A DNA stretch of 64,000 bases from Methanoregulaceae archaeon (GCA_020850325.1 JADZEW010000001.1:1-64000); one strand, 5' to 3'; counted from the stretch's first letter, positions 44,640-53,814 are shown. Notes: generated from the letters alone by a model not told the origin. Made by a program: numbers and translations.

Positions 44640-45906
44640 GGCAAATCCTCCACAAATCTCGCTCAAAATCAGGATAGCTGGTCGCTACCGACTCGGCCCC
44701 TTCGATCACCGTTTCGCCTTCGGCAACGAGACCCGCAACGGCAAACGCCATAGCCAGCCGGTGGTCTCCGGCCGCATCGATGGTCACCCCGCGTAGGGGA
44801 GTCGGACCAGAGATGATCATGCCGTCGGGATGCGTCTCGATCTCGGCCCCCATCGCTCGGAGTCCCTCCGCCAATTTGTCGATCCGATCGCTCTCTTTCA
44901 CCCGCAACTCGGCAGCGTCGCGGATGTGGCTCACGCCTTCTGCCTGGGTCGCCAGAACCGCGAGCACCGGGATCTCGTCGATGAGCGTCGGCACCAGATC
45001 CCCAGCGATCGTGAACGGCCGTATCAGTTCTTGGCCCTGGATCAATAGGTCCGCCACGGGCTCACCGAGGACTTCCCTCGTCCGATCCTGCGCAACGAGA
45101 ACACCGGCTTCACGCAGAACCGAGAGGATGCCCGTCCGGGTGGGATTGATGCTCACGTCGAGCAGTTCAAGATGAGACCCCGGAGCGAGCGCCGCGGCGA
45201 CCATAAGGAACGCCGCGCTCGAGATATCGGCGGGGACTTCGAACTCAAACGGCTTCAGCTGGGCCCCAGGCTGAACCGTCGTGGTCAGTCCCTCGCATAT
45301 CAGGATCGCGCCCATCGCCGTAAGCATCCGCTCGGTGTGGTCGCGAGACTGCGCCGGCTCGGTGACCCTCGTCACTCCTTCCGCAAGCAGCCCGGCCAGC
45401 AAAATCGCACTCTTGATCTGCGCGCTGGCCACCGGGGTCGCGTAGTCGATACCGTGGAGGTGACCGCCGCGAATGCGCAGCGGCGCGGTATCGCCGTCGA
45501 TCTGCGCCCCCATCAACCGAAGTGGCTCCGCAACCCGCTTCATCGGGCGCCGGCTGAGCGAGGCGTCTCCCGTCAACGTGCAATCCAACGGACGAGCGGC
45601 AAGCAAGCCGGCCATGAGGCGCATCGTGGTCCCGCTGTTGCCGCAATCAAGGGGACCGTCGGGTTGATGCCACTCCGCACAAGGATGTACGACAACTTCA
45701 TTGCTCGAAACTTGCTCAAATCGTGCGCCAAGAGCGGTCAAAATCGACCGAGTGGCATGGGCATCTTCGCTCTCGAGGGGACTTCGCACCCGCGATTGGC
45801 CGTTAGCCAGTGCCCCGAGCATGTAGGCGCGATGCGTGAGCGATTTGTCGGAGGGAGGCCGGACTTGACCCTCCACTCCCGCGAATCTGCGCACACGCAT
45901 GACCAT
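44632..45906 (-). CDS. aroA: 3-phosphoshikimate 1-carboxyvinyltransferase (EPSP synthase)
   Basis: This 424-residue enzyme of the shikimate pathway joins shikimate-3-phosphate and phosphoenolpyruvate. It has the family motifs PPSDKSLTHRAYMLGALANG, DCGNSGTTMRLMAGLLA, DASLSRRPMKRV and the late LRVKESDRIDKLAEGLRAMG. I chose the ATG at 45906, which CACAAT on the minus strand (45913-45918) precedes by six bases; the ATG at 45900 is the alternative. The frame is open far upstream but unrelated. It is followed by cmk, a common arrangement. Confidence 0.94.
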   Translation of the reverse strand: MVMRVRRFAGVEGQVRPPSDKSLTHRAYMLGALANGQSRVRSPLESEDAHATRSILTALGARFEQVSSNEVVVHPCAEWHQPDGPLDCGNSGTTMRLMAGLLAARPLDCTLTGDASLSRRPMKRVAEPLRLMGAQIDGDTAPLRIRGGHLHGIDYATPVASAQIKSAILLAGLLAEGVTRVTEPAQSRDHTERMLTAMGAILICEGLTTTVQPGAQLKPFEFEVPADISSAAFLMVAAALAPGSHLELLDVSINPTRTGILSVLREAGVLVAQDRTREVLGEPVADLLIQGQELIRPFTIAGDLVPTLIDEIPVLAVLATQAEGVSHIRDAAELRVKESDRIDKLAEGLRAMGAEIETHPDGMIISGPTPLRGVTIDAAGDHRLAMAFAVAGLVAEGETVIEGAESVATSYPDFERDLWRICLA

Positions 45907-45936
45907 CGGGCGATTGTGACATTCTGAGGACCACCC

Positions 45937-45965
45937 TTGCCAAATCGAAGGCATCCTGCTACGAT
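45937..45965 (+). promoter_or_regulatory. Promoter in front of the antiporter remnant
   Basis: TTGCCA (45937-45942) and TACGAT (45960-45965) are 17 bases apart. The predicted start of transcription coincides with the GTG at 45973, again suggesting a leaderless transcript. Confidence 0.55.
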
Positions 45966-45972
45966 GTAACTC

Positions 45973-46545
45973 GTGACCGATGTCGCAGTGGCCGTTCGGT
46001 TCTTTCTGCAGCTTGCGGTCATCCTCCTGGCATGCCAAGCGGTGGGCTGGGTAGGCCGCCGGTACTTGGGCCAAACCCAAGTCGTCATGGAGATGATCGC
46101 TGGGGTCATGCTTGGTCCTTCGCTGTTCGCTCTGCTCTTTCCCGACGCTCAAGCTTGGCTGTTCCCGCAGTCCATCGAAATCGACGGGACCCAAGTCAAG
46201 CACCCGTCGATGTCCATCCTGTACGTTGCCTAAATCTCAGCCGGACTGGGGAAGTTTTGCTAAATGATGGGGCTCGTGATCGCTGTCGCGGTCATCGGAA
46301 AGTGGGTGGGTTGCATGCTCGCGGCACGGGTCGCGGGAGAGACTTGGCACGATGCCAACCGGATCGGCGTGCTCATGAATGCGCGGGGACTCATGGAGCT
46401 CATCATCTTGAATATCGGGTTACAGTTCGGGGTCATCACCCCCACCCTATACACCGTGATGGTGATGATGGCGATCGTCACCACCGTGATGGCTTCCCCC
46501 CTGTTCGCCTGGTTTAGTCGCGATCGTTCCGCAGCGCCCGCTTGA
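45973..46545 (+). pseudogene. Kef-type cation:proton antiporter, internally deleted
   Basis: Two fragments of one monovalent cation:proton antiporter (CPA2/Kef) lie in the same reading frame. The first (45973-46233, 86 residues) is the N-terminus through SMSILYVA. The second (46264-46545, 93 residues) is the last helices, with NRIGVLMNARGLMELIILNI. Two in-frame TAA codons (46231, 46261) separate them, and the roughly 200 or more residues that normally lie between are absent. The ion-conducting core is therefore missing. The promoter and frame are otherwise well kept, which implies a recent deletion. The end overlaps the convergent DinB gene. Confidence 0.82.
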
Positions 46546-46942
46546 CCAGCACCCATTGTCCAACGTGATATGTGTTGTGGACGGCGATCTGCAGGAGCAC
46601 CCGCTCCGCGATCTCGTCGGACTTCATCCGATGCTGGCCAGTCTCCGCGATTTCGACCGCCCGATCGAGGTTGAGCAGGAATCGATCGCGCGTCGCCTCC
46701 CACTCCTCGGGTCCTGGGCGATACCAATCCTCGGTGATGGATCGGGCACGGCTACCCTCGAGCCGAGCTAGCCAAATCTGCTGCCAGAAATCGGTATGCC
46801 ACACGAGTTCGGCCAAAGACCGGCTCACGAAAGGCACGAGCCGGCAGGCGTCGTCGGGCTTCACTCGGTTCAGAATCTGGCGAGGTGGCGGGAAATCGCG
46901 ACCTTCGCGCACTTGGATCAGAGCCTCGTGGGCGTGCATCAT
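46514..46942 (-). CDS. DinB-family putative metal-dependent hydrolase
   Basis: This 142-residue four-helix protein has two of the metal-binding histidines visible in SLAELVWHTDFWQQIW (about residue 49) and IAVHNTYHVGQWVL (about 121 and 125). DinB-like proteins include thiol transferases and DNA-damage-induced proteins, and the activity here is unknown. GGAGG four bases before the first of two adjacent ATG codons supports the start. The 3' end overlaps the antiporter pseudogene by 32 bases. Confidence 0.85.
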   Translation of the reverse strand: MMHAHEALIQVREGRDFPPPRQILNRVKPDDACRLVPFVSRSLAELVWHTDFWQQIWLARLEGSRARSITEDWYRPGPEEWEATRDRFLLNLDRAVEIAETGQHRMKSDEIAERVLLQIAVHNTYHVGQWVLVKRALRNDRD

Positions 46943-47004
46943 CTGTCCTCCACGATACTACCGTCCGGCCCAGTGGGATCAAGGATGCATACGAGAATCG
47001 CGAG

Positions 47005-47292
47005 CTAGTTTGGGTCGGGAAAGAACAAGATGCTGTTGTCGGTCGGATTGACGACGAACTTGCCTTTGAAGAGCCGGTTCAGCGCGTTACCCGCCTGGGG
47101 TGCACCAAGCGCATTGAACAGGGTGGATAGCTCGGGGGAGGTGACGCCCCAGTTCTCGAGCATGGCGACGATGAACCACGGATCAGCGTGATTCACGCGA
47201 ATCCGAACCACCTTGCCCGCAATCACATCTTGCGCGAACGCGGATGCGGCGAACGACGCCAAGAGTCCGAGGACGATGAGAACGCGTTTCAT
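47005..47292 (-). CDS. Small secreted protein
   Basis: This 95-residue protein has a signal peptide MKRVLIVLGLLASFAASAFA. The mature part has VRIRVNHADPWFIVAMLENW and ends KFVVNPTDNSILFFPDPN, a pattern reminiscent of secretin N0/STN-type short domains, but the match is only by eye. It is the last gene of a leftward run with a CAP-domain and a prepilin-like gene. Function unknown. Confidence 0.65.
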   Translation of the reverse strand: MKRVLIVLGLLASFAASAFAQDVIAGKVVRIRVNHADPWFIVAMLENWGVTSPELSTLFNALGAPQAGNALNRLFKGKFVVNPTDNSILFFPDPN

Positions 47293-47321
47293 ACTCTGGT
47301 GACGCTCGAGCCCGAACTCGG

Positions 47322-47786
47322 TTACCGCGATCCGAAGATTTGCACCCAGTAGCGACCCTTGCGGCTCGTCACTTGCGCGACGCCAATCTCTCGGTAGTCT
47401 GGGGTCAACAGCGTGGCTCGATGGCTCGGGCTCTTCATCCAGGCGTCGACCACCTGCTTCGGAGTTCGCTGGCCCTGGGCGACGTTCTCGCCGATCGCTG
47501 TCCACGGATATCCGGCCAAGTCCGCGCGGGTGAAGAGGTCGCGACCCTTTCGGTCTTCGTGACGCAGCACGCCGAGGATCGAGAGGTCGGTCGCCATCTG
47601 CAAGGCCATCGCCTCAAGAACCGAGTGGTTACTGAGTTCTCGCAACCCGGCTTTCTTGCGCTGGGCATTGGTCAACCGAACCACCTGATCTATGAGCGAC
47701 TCGCGCAATGGTGCCGTAGGAACCTGGCCGAGCATCAACCCAAAGACCAGCGGGGCGAGCGCCATGGCTATAGGTCGATGCCCCAC
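47322..47786 (-). CDS. CAP/SCP-domain secreted protein
   Basis: This 154-residue protein has a signal peptide followed by a CAP domain (about 30 to 150). NAQRKKAGL, the [10 protein letters not shown] His/Glu pair, IGENVAQG and [20 protein letters not shown] are all typical bacterial CAP motifs. Such proteins are extracellular and may bind lipids or act as proteases; activity is unknown. The ATG at 47786 overlaps the prepilin-like gene by 19 bases. The ATG at 47765 is an alternative two bases after that gene's stop. Confidence 0.85.
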   Translation of the reverse strand: MGHRPIAMALAPLVFGLMLGQVPTAPLRESLIDQVVRLTNAQRKKAGLRELSNHSVLEAMALQMATDLSILGVLRHEDRKGRDLFTRADLAGYPWTAIGENVAQGQRTPKQVVDAWMKSPSHRATLLTPDYREIGVAQVTSRKGRYWVQIFGSR

Positions 47787-48454
47787 GCATCATTCAGTTG
47801 ATCGTACGTGAGCGACTTCACGTGAGAGTCACCGAAAAGCGTGTTGTAGCGGTACTCCCTCAAGTTGTACAGGAAGGTCTGATAGTTGTCCTCGGGTCGC
47901 GACGCGGGACGAGATCCATGCCAGTGACCGGCCGCATCAAACATGACGTTCACGTTGGCCGGTAGCTGAAACGAAGTCGACGTGAAGTACCGGAAGGCGA
48001 TTTCGGTCCTAAACAAGTAGCTCGAGCCGTGGGCTCTATATACGCTCGGTTGCGCGAAGAAGGGGTCCGGGAAGTGGTTGTCTAGGACAAACGTGCCGTT
48101 GTCGCTCGGACAATGGAAGATTTCCTTGCTCTTGGTATAGGGCTCCAGTGCCTCGTGAATCATCGGCATATAGGGAATCCGCGACTGCCACTCCGGGTTG
48201 TGATTCCATATCTGGACGGCGAAGCGATCACTCGGATCGATCGCGTGGGGGAACACGTCGTCCGCGTCGACCATGTAAAGCGCGATCGCCTTGCCAATCT
48301 GGCTAAGGTTGCTGATGCACTTCGTTTGCTTCGCCGCAGCTTTGGCGCGAGCAAACACCGGAAAGAGGAGAGCGGCGAGAATCGCGATGATCGCGATCAC
48401 CACCAACAGCTCAATCAGCGAAAACGCTCGGCGGATGCTCTTCCCTTGTGCCAC
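47768..48454 (-). CDS. Prepilin-type N-terminal, H-X9-DG family protein
   Basis: This 228-residue protein carries a type IV prepilin leader and helix ([19 protein letters not shown] then [17 protein letters not shown]) cut after the Ala-Phe boundary by prepilin peptidase. It continues [20 protein letters not shown], the sequence characteristic of Armatimonadota pseudopilins. The C-terminus has the FGDSHVKSL variant of the H-X9-DG motif. It probably forms a surface or secretion-related pseudopilus. The start is GTG, with TATAAA directly in front. Confidence 0.92.
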   Translation of the reverse strand: MAQGKSIRRAFSLIELLVVIAIIAILAALLFPVFARAKAAAKQTKCISNLSQIGKAIALYMVDADDVFPHAIDPSDRFAVQIWNHNPEWQSRIPYMPMIHEALEPYTKSKEIFHCPSDNGTFVLDNHFPDPFFAQPSVYRAHGSSYLFRTEIAFRYFTSTSFQLPANVNVMFDAAGHWHGSRPASRPEDNYQTFLYNLREYRYNTLFGDSHVKSLTYDQLNDAWGIDL

Positions 48455-48567
48455 TTTATAAGCTGATTACGTGCGAATCGGGGCCAAAGGTGGCGTTGAG
48501 GGGCCCAAATCTGCCAAAATGATTGTCTGTGCGCGTGGCGTCCCTGCTCCGCACGTGAGGATTTGCC

Positions 48568-50388
48568 TTGGCCAAAACCCCTACGCTCAAGCCCGAAGAA
48601 CTGATTGCCCGCGCCTACGCCGACCGCCTGATCTTGGAAAAGCTCACCGAGATGGAGTCGGCAATGAAGCTCAGCGAACTTGCCGACAAGCTTTCCGGAA
48701 CGGGAATTGGACTTGCGGCGGTGCGCTCCTTGCTCGCATCGAATCCAGACCGATTCGCCTATCACGAGCGACGCTGGATCCCGGCCGCTCGCCTCATTGG
48801 TGAAGGTCGCCCCACCGCGGAGATCGTGCGCCTTATCGTGGATCGCTTCGGTGCGCCGATGCCGATGGACCTGCTCGTGGCCGAACTGCAGCGCATGGTG
48901 CGCGGTGACGAAGAGACGATTCGCTCGTGGGTCGAACGGATTGCCGAACGCGATCGGACGTTCATCCGCCTGAGCTCTGATGCGATTGGCATCGCCACCT
49001 GGGCGTTCCTCGCCGAGGGTGAGACCATGGAGCGAGCGCTTTCGATGTTCTTCGTCGATGGCGACGAGGTGGAGAGCGTCAGCAAGAAGCTGAAGGATGT
49101 GGATTGGAGCGCCGACGATGCACCGGCCCAGGCGCTTGCCGCCGCCGCCCCGGCTTCACTGAAGGCGATTTGCGCTGTTGCTTGGTCGAAGCTGAACAAC
49201 CCTGATCCGCGATCGGAACTCATCTACGACGGCCGCGAATGGTTCGATAGGCTCGTTTCGACGCCCGGCTTCGTGTACGGCCCCAACGGGATGATGATCC
49301 CCGAAGCCGACACCAAGAAGTGGCTCACGACGGCGATCAAGGTGGCCGACAAGCTTGCACCTTCGGTCGACGTCGAGGATGTTGCCCCGATCGAGGTCAA
49401 GGTTCAAGACGTCGTCAAGATGGTCCAGAAGATCGTAGCCTCTGGCGAGACGATCACTTCGACCCGACTGCTCGAGGAGCACTACGAGATCACTCCGAGC
49501 AACAAGACGTATCCGGACGACATGGCCAACATCATGGAGGCCCTGAAGGGTCAGCCGGAAATCCAGTGGGTTGGCGGCGATCGATTCCGCGCCAAGGGTT
49601 CGTACCCCGACTACATCGAGAGCGTCCCCGAGCCGTTCCACTACGTGCTCATGGATTTTCGCGATGAGGAAGGCGAGCCGCTCGAAGTCGAGCTCACCGA
49701 CGATGGTCTCAGCAGTTCGCTCCGCAAGCTTCTGCTCCACCCGCTCGCGATGGATGTGCTCGACGAGGACATCGCTCCGGCGCTCAAGTCTCAGCCCGAG
49801 CAGGTTCGTTTGGTCTTGAAGTCGATCCACCGAGAGCTCGGCACGTTCCCGATGTGCCAAGTTCCGACGGGTTGGTTCGACAATCAGCCGACGATCCAAG
49901 AACTCGTTTTCATCGATCCTAACGGGCGAGAGCTCCAAGTGTGGGCCAATCACGAGGCACGCCTGATGTACAACCTAATCGACTGGTGGTACGAGCAGAA
50001 CGTCGAGAACGGCGCGGTCTTCACCCTCACGAAGACGGGCAAGCCGAACGTCTTTGAGTTCGCTTGGGATGACCAGACCGACCCCGTGGTGTTCATCAGC
50101 AATCAGCGCATGGAGGAACTCCGCGCGTTGCAGGAAGGGGCCGAAGAACTCAGCACGCTTCAGCTGCTGATCGCCGTGATGAGCCACTGGCCGAAGGGGG
50201 CCGACTTCCTCACCGTCCATGCCGAGATCAACGTCGTCCGCCGGACGTCGCGCCGGCTCGTCGCCTCGCTGCTGAGCAGCTTCCAGTGCTTCTACCAGCG
50301 TTCAGGTTCGCCGGTTTGGCACTACGATGCCAAGAAGGTCGACCTCGGCTTCGATAAGACGAAGAAGAAGTTCATCATCAAGCGGTAA
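48568..50388 (+). CDS. Large hypothetical protein with winged-helix-like repeats
   Basis: This 606-residue soluble protein has no recognised enzyme motif. Three segments (about 20 to 75, 85 to 145 and 275 to 350) have a winged-helix-like layout similar to HARE-HTH modules. They contain LILEKLTEMESAMKLSELAD, LIVDRFGAPMPMDLLVAELQ and MVQKIVASGETITSTRLLEE. The C-terminal half (about 350 to 606) is acidic and mixed alpha/beta. Nucleic-acid binding is a guess. The TTG start is supported by GAGG eight bases upstream and by near identity of this initiation region with that of cmk. It is followed by rpsT after 25 bases. Confidence 0.75.
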   Translation: MAKTPTLKPEELIARAYADRLILEKLTEMESAMKLSELADKLSGTGIGLAAVRSLLASNPDRFAYHERRWIPAARLIGEGRPTAEIVRLIVDRFGAPMPMDLLVAELQRMVRGDEETIRSWVERIAERDRTFIRLSSDAIGIATWAFLAEGETMERALSMFFVDGDEVESVSKKLKDVDWSADDAPAQALAAAAPASLKAICAVAWSKLNNPDPRSELIYDGREWFDRLVSTPGFVYGPNGMMIPEADTKKWLTTAIKVADKLAPSVDVEDVAPIEVKVQDVVKMVQKIVASGETITSTRLLEEHYEITPSNKTYPDDMANIMEALKGQPEIQWVGGDRFRAKGSYPDYIESVPEPFHYVLMDFRDEEGEPLEVELTDDGLSSSLRKLLLHPLAMDVLDEDIAPALKSQPEQVRLVLKSIHRELGTFPMCQVPTGWFDNQPTIQELVFIDPNGRELQVWANHEARLMYNLIDWWYEQNVENGAVFTLTKTGKPNVFEFAWDDQTDPVVFISNQRMEELRALQEGAEELSTLQLLIAVMSHWPKGADFLTVHAEINVVRRTSRRLVASLLSSFQCFYQRSGSPVWHYDAKKVDLGFDKTKKKFIIKR

Positions 50389-50413
50389 GTGGGTATAATC
50401 TGAGGGCTAAGTT

Positions 50414-50671
50414 ATGGCTAATCTGAAGTCGAGCAAGAAAGACATCCGCCGATCGGCTAAGCGCCGAGCGACGAACCTGAGCACGAAGAGTGCTCTGAAG
50501 ACCTACATCAAGAAGGTCCGAAATGCCCCTACCCCGGAAGACGCAAAGTCTGCCCTCGTGGTCGCCAGCAAGGCTTTGGACAAGGCCGCACAGAACGGTT
50601 TGATCCACAAGAACCAGGCCGCCCGACGCAAGTCGCGCGCTGCCAAGGCCGCGAACGCGAAGTCGGCGTAA
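50414..50671 (+). CDS. rpsT: 30S ribosomal protein bS20
   Basis: This 85-residue, strongly basic protein binds 16S rRNA early in 30S assembly. It starts MANLKSSKKDIRRSAKRRAT and ends KNQAARRKSRAAKAANAKSA, both characteristic of bS20. GAGGG seven bases upstream is the ribosome site. A TATAAT (50394-50399) lies just before it, and a strong terminator follows. Confidence 0.96.
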   Translation: MANLKSSKKDIRRSAKRRATNLSTKSALKTYIKKVRNAPTPEDAKSALVVASKALDKAAQNGLIHKNQAARRKSRAAKAANAKSA

Positions 50672-50689
50672 GCGAGGACTCACTTTTCT

Positions 50690-50735
50690 GACGGGGCGTG
50701 AACCACGAGGTTCACGCCCCGTCTTGTTGTGTTTT
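50690..50735 (+). terminator. Rho-independent terminator after rpsT
   Basis: GACGGGGCGTGAACC (50690-50704) pairs perfectly over 15 bp with GGTTCACGCCCCGTC (50709-50723) around an ACGA tetraloop, followed by TTGTTGTGTTTT. Confidence 0.96.
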
Positions 50736-50788
50736 GGTCATCGTCGGGAGGGCTCCGTCATCGCCACGACAAGTAAGATGGCCACACG

Positions 50789-51412
50789 ATGCTTGGACTC
50801 GCATTCACGACCTATTGCCTATCCGAGGCACACTGGTCCCACATCGAGACTCGCCAGGTGCCGGGCGCAAATGTATCCGCAAGCCTGTTCAGTTCCGAAC
50901 GACACAACAAGGTCCGCCTGAGTTGGGCTTCTGGACGAGGAAGAGGAGATGTCGTCCTTTCCTTCGATTGCGAATGGCCTGCTTTTGTGAAATCAACGAT
51001 CGTCGAAGGCCCTGCCAACACCCTTCACGCGGTCATCCATTCGAATCCAGCTTTGAGCTCGCGAAGGCTGGAGGTGCTCACTATCGACATGAGTGGGCTA
51101 AGCGCACGGAAAGTGCTTTACGATGGGTGGGACCGAGGCTTCTACGGTCGCCTCGCGGTCCTTCGAGACAGGAGTGACAAGGTTGTGGGGCTCGCTCTGG
51201 GATGCATCGAGAAGCCACTCTCCGGAGCGGCATGGCACCTCCAAGCCAAAGAGAAGCGCACGTTCGACATCTATCACTTCGCGTGGAACCCAGGGTCAGG
51301 CTGGCGAGAGTCGATGAAGTCGAGCCCCTTCCGTTATGACCTCGAGGTTGATGCGCAGTTCGACAGTCTCGTGAAGCGCCTTAGCCCGAATATCTCATTC
51401 TGGGTGCAATAG
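50789..51412 (+). CDS. Hypothetical protein
   Basis: This 207-residue protein is not recognised. It has a weakly hydrophobic start (MLGLAFTTYCL) and a beta-rich body with many Trp and Arg residues and no repeated motif. TAAGAT (50774-50779) ends nine bases before the ATG and there is no Shine-Dalgarno sequence, as for several other genes here. It converges on the GH20 gene. Confidence 0.55.
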   Translation: MLGLAFTTYCLSEAHWSHIETRQVPGANVSASLFSSERHNKVRLSWASGRGRGDVVLSFDCEWPAFVKSTIVEGPANTLHAVIHSNPALSSRRLEVLTIDMSGLSARKVLYDGWDRGFYGRLAVLRDRSDKVVGLALGCIEKPLSGAAWHLQAKEKRTFDIYHFAWNPGSGWRESMKSSPFRYDLEVDAQFDSLVKRLSPNISFWVQ

Positions 51413-51417
51413 ACGAT

Positions 51418-51442
51418 CTGGCGATGATTGAGCATCGCCCAG
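51418..51442. terminator. Hairpin between convergent genes
   Basis: GGCGATG (51420-51426) pairs with CATCGCC (51433-51439), and CT/AG extends the stem with a bulge. It occupies most of the 30-base gap between the hypothetical gene and the GH20 gene. No T-run is present. Confidence 0.4.
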
Positions 51443-52909
51443 CTAGGCCAACTCCTCGCCCCAGGCGTTGATCCGCCACCAGTTCCCCTGATCATGCGGG
51501 GTGAAGCGCGGATCCGTGATCGTCTCCCAACTCGGCATGTAGCCCAGTTGGCCAGCGCCGAAGTCGCGAACGCGCCGGATCACCCGCTCGACGTGCGCCT
51601 TCGCTTGGCGACAACGGAACTCATCGGCCCTCGACCCGCCCGCATTCAGTCGGTTCGCCACGGCAAAGCGCTCCAGATCGTCGAAGATCACGCGACAAGG
51701 CGCGAGCGACGCAACCGCGATCCCCGGGAGCCCCTGCGCGTACGACTGACGAGCCTGATCGGCCAGGCGAACGAACTCGATGGCCTTGCTCACCAACATC
51801 GTGACACACATGAAGTTGTTGTCTGGCGTGTAGAACTCCGCTTCCTTCGCGATCCGCAACGCCAGCTCCCCCGCTGGACCGCTGAGCGACTCCGCATGCA
51901 TATGCGACGCCAAGAACGGATTCCCGTAGAGCAACAACCGTGATCGAAGCGAACTGCGATGCCGACCTTCCGCAAACGTCGGCCCGCTGTCCACCAACTC
52001 GACCCCCATCAGTCTCGCCCAGTGCTTAGCGTGTCCCTGCTCGTAGGCATCCATGAGGTCAGGATTACCCACACCGGCCGCGACGATCGCCGGTCGCAAG
52101 GTCTCCACGTTGCCCATCATCCCGTACTCCCACGTCGTGAGGCAGAAGTTCGGCTCATGGATCATCGAGCGGATGTTCCTTTCTGACTGACGAAGGTTCA
52201 GCCAGGCTGAGTTGTAGGTGTGCAGCGTGGGACACAGAACGACCTCGAAACCCGCGTTCCGTAGCATCTCCGCCGCGGGCTGAGGATCGTCGAAGTACTC
52301 CCATACAAAGAGCAGCGTCTCTTTGGGAATCAGGTTCATGGCTACGGGGTGTTCCAGCAACATGTCTGCCCAAATTGCTGGGCGGCGACCTGCCTCGAGA
52401 ACTCGTCGGGCCAACGCGCCCACGTGCTCGCCGTACAGCTCCTCCTTGTGCCTCAAGGCACATGCAGGGCACTTACCGAGTTGCGAGGTCTCATCCCCGC
52501 CGAGATGAATGAGATCGCTCTTGAAGGAAGTGATCGTATCGTCCACAAGCCGCTCGACGAACTGTCTGAACTCGGGATTCGAAGGACACGCGGACAGGCC
52601 CTTGAATCGCTCCTCGGCAAACCGCTTCCCTTGCTCGGTGTAGAGAAATCCCTCCATATGGCCGAGCACATTGATGAAGGGGATGATCTGGACTTGCGGG
52701 AACTTCTGCTCCAGTCGCGCCACTTGCTCGGGAGTGATGCAACCTTCGCCATGAGCCCACGGGGCACTGGGATAAGCAAACCGATGCTCCAAATAGAGCC
52801 CGATGCCATCGTAGCCGCTTTGTCCGGTGAGCGAAACCCAACGATCGAGATGCTCGTCGGTGAACGACTGCTCCCGGGCAACATCGAGGGTCCACAGGCG
52901 AAGGGGCAT
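51443..52909 (-). CDS. GH20-like beta-N-acetylhexosaminidase
   Basis: This 488-residue protein has no signal peptide. The barrel begins near residue 20, and IIPFINVLGHMEGFL leads to the catalytic pair in DLIHLGGDETSQLGKCPAC (Asp and Glu near 139 to 140), the GH20 signature. RPAIWADMLLEHP and WEYFDDPQPA follow. A cysteine pair CPACALRH near 148 could bind metal. Loss of the usual N-terminal GH20b domain leaves a short form. TAGAAT on the minus strand (52915-52920) is five bases before the ATG. It lies downstream of a GT2 gene. Confidence 0.85.
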   Translation of the reverse strand: MPLRLWTLDVAREQSFTDEHLDRWVSLTGQSGYDGIGLYLEHRFAYPSAPWAHGEGCITPEQVARLEQKFPQVQIIPFINVLGHMEGFLYTEQGKRFAEERFKGLSACPSNPEFRQFVERLVDDTITSFKSDLIHLGGDETSQLGKCPACALRHKEELYGEHVGALARRVLEAGRRPAIWADMLLEHPVAMNLIPKETLLFVWEYFDDPQPAAEMLRNAGFEVVLCPTLHTYNSAWLNLRQSERNIRSMIHEPNFCLTTWEYGMMGNVETLRPAIVAAGVGNPDLMDAYEQGHAKHWARLMGVELVDSGPTFAEGRHRSSLRSRLLLYGNPFLASHMHAESLSGPAGELALRIAKEAEFYTPDNNFMCVTMLVSKAIEFVRLADQARQSYAQGLPGIAVASLAPCRVIFDDLERFAVANRLNAGGSRADEFRCRQAKAHVERVIRRVRDFGAGQLGYMPSWETITDPRFTPHDQGNWWRINAWGEELA

Positions 52910-52917
52910 ACGTGATT

Positions 52918-53808
52918 CTAGCGCGGGTAGGGATTGATGGGCGCAAGGAGCACCCGCCAGAACGTGCGAGCCTTCGGGCCAACCAGCCCGCCGGCGAAGA
53001 TTCTCAGCAATGCGCCGAACCGATTAACTGCCCAGCATGCCGCCGCGGCAAGCGGTCCTCCGTGGAGCGCGAAGTAGAGTTCCTTGCCGCGGTTGTAGTA
53101 GACCACGCTACGCCATCGTTCGGCTATCGAACTCGCACCAAGAGCATGCACGAACACCGCATTTGGCTCGTACAGGATCCTTCCGTTTTGCCGAAGTCGC
53201 TTACACAGTTCGGTATCCTCACAATAGAGAAAGAACCGTTCGTCGAATCGTTCGCCGGGGCGCATCATGAGGCATGCTCCCATGACCTGCTCGACTTCCC
53301 CACCGTTCGGAAGACGACTCGAGACCCAGTACCCATTGAACAGCTTTGACCTCGGTACGAGCTTCTCCAGGAACGTCTGTTCGCAGAACACCGCCCAGAG
53401 CGTGAGTTCACGGCAAGCTGATTCCTGCAACCGCCCGTCGGCAAACTGCAACCGCCCGCCGCAAGCCGCCACACCAGGGTCATCGAGCGCGGCGGCGAGA
53501 CGATCGATCGCGCCCGGCATTGGACATGCGTCGCTGTTCAACAGCAAGATCCGGTCCAGCGCCGCAACGTCCATGCCTTGGTTGTTGGCCGCACCGAAGC
53601 CTCGATTTTTCGTATTCCTAATGATAGCAACTTGCGGGAACTCTGCGACGACCCTATCCGCCGAGCCGTCTGACGATGCGTTATCGACGACAATGACTTG
53701 ATGATGGGGCTCGATCGCCGAAAGACACTGCAGCAGCAGGTCCCGAGTATTGAAGCTCACGATGATGACCGAAACCGGAATCATCGGCGCAGGCGCCGAA
53801 AAGCTCAC
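52918..53808 (-). CDS. GT2 glycosyltransferase, rhamnosyltransferase-like
   Basis: This 296-residue GT-A enzyme has VSVIIVSFNTRDLLLQCLSA, VIVVDNASSDGSADRVV, NRGFGAANNQG and the metal motif LLLNSDACPMPG. The acceptor block VMGACLMMRPGERFDERFFL precedes YCEDTELCKRLRQNG. This layout matches WbbL-type rhamnosyltransferases. The start is GTG, with TAGCAT on the minus strand (53815-53820) six bases upstream; an internal ATG 24 bases later is less well supported. It is divergent from greA and upstream of the GH20 gene. Confidence 0.9.
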   Translation of the reverse strand: MSFSAPAPMIPVSVIIVSFNTRDLLLQCLSAIEPHHQVIVVDNASSDGSADRVVAEFPQVAIIRNTKNRGFGAANNQGMDVAALDRILLLNSDACPMPGAIDRLAAALDDPGVAACGGRLQFADGRLQESACRELTLWAVFCEQTFLEKLVPRSKLFNGYWVSSRLPNGGEVEQVMGACLMMRPGERFDERFFLYCEDTELCKRLRQNGRILYEPNAVFVHALGASSIAERWRSVVYYNRGKELYFALHGGPLAAAACWAVNRFGALLRIFAGGLVGPKARTFWRVLLAPINPYPR

Positions 53809-53814
53809 GCGTCA

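Noticed and set aside
49156-49953. Open frame of 265 codons on the minus strand
   Set aside because: It is antisense to the 606-residue gene and rich in Arg/Leu/Asp with no domain.
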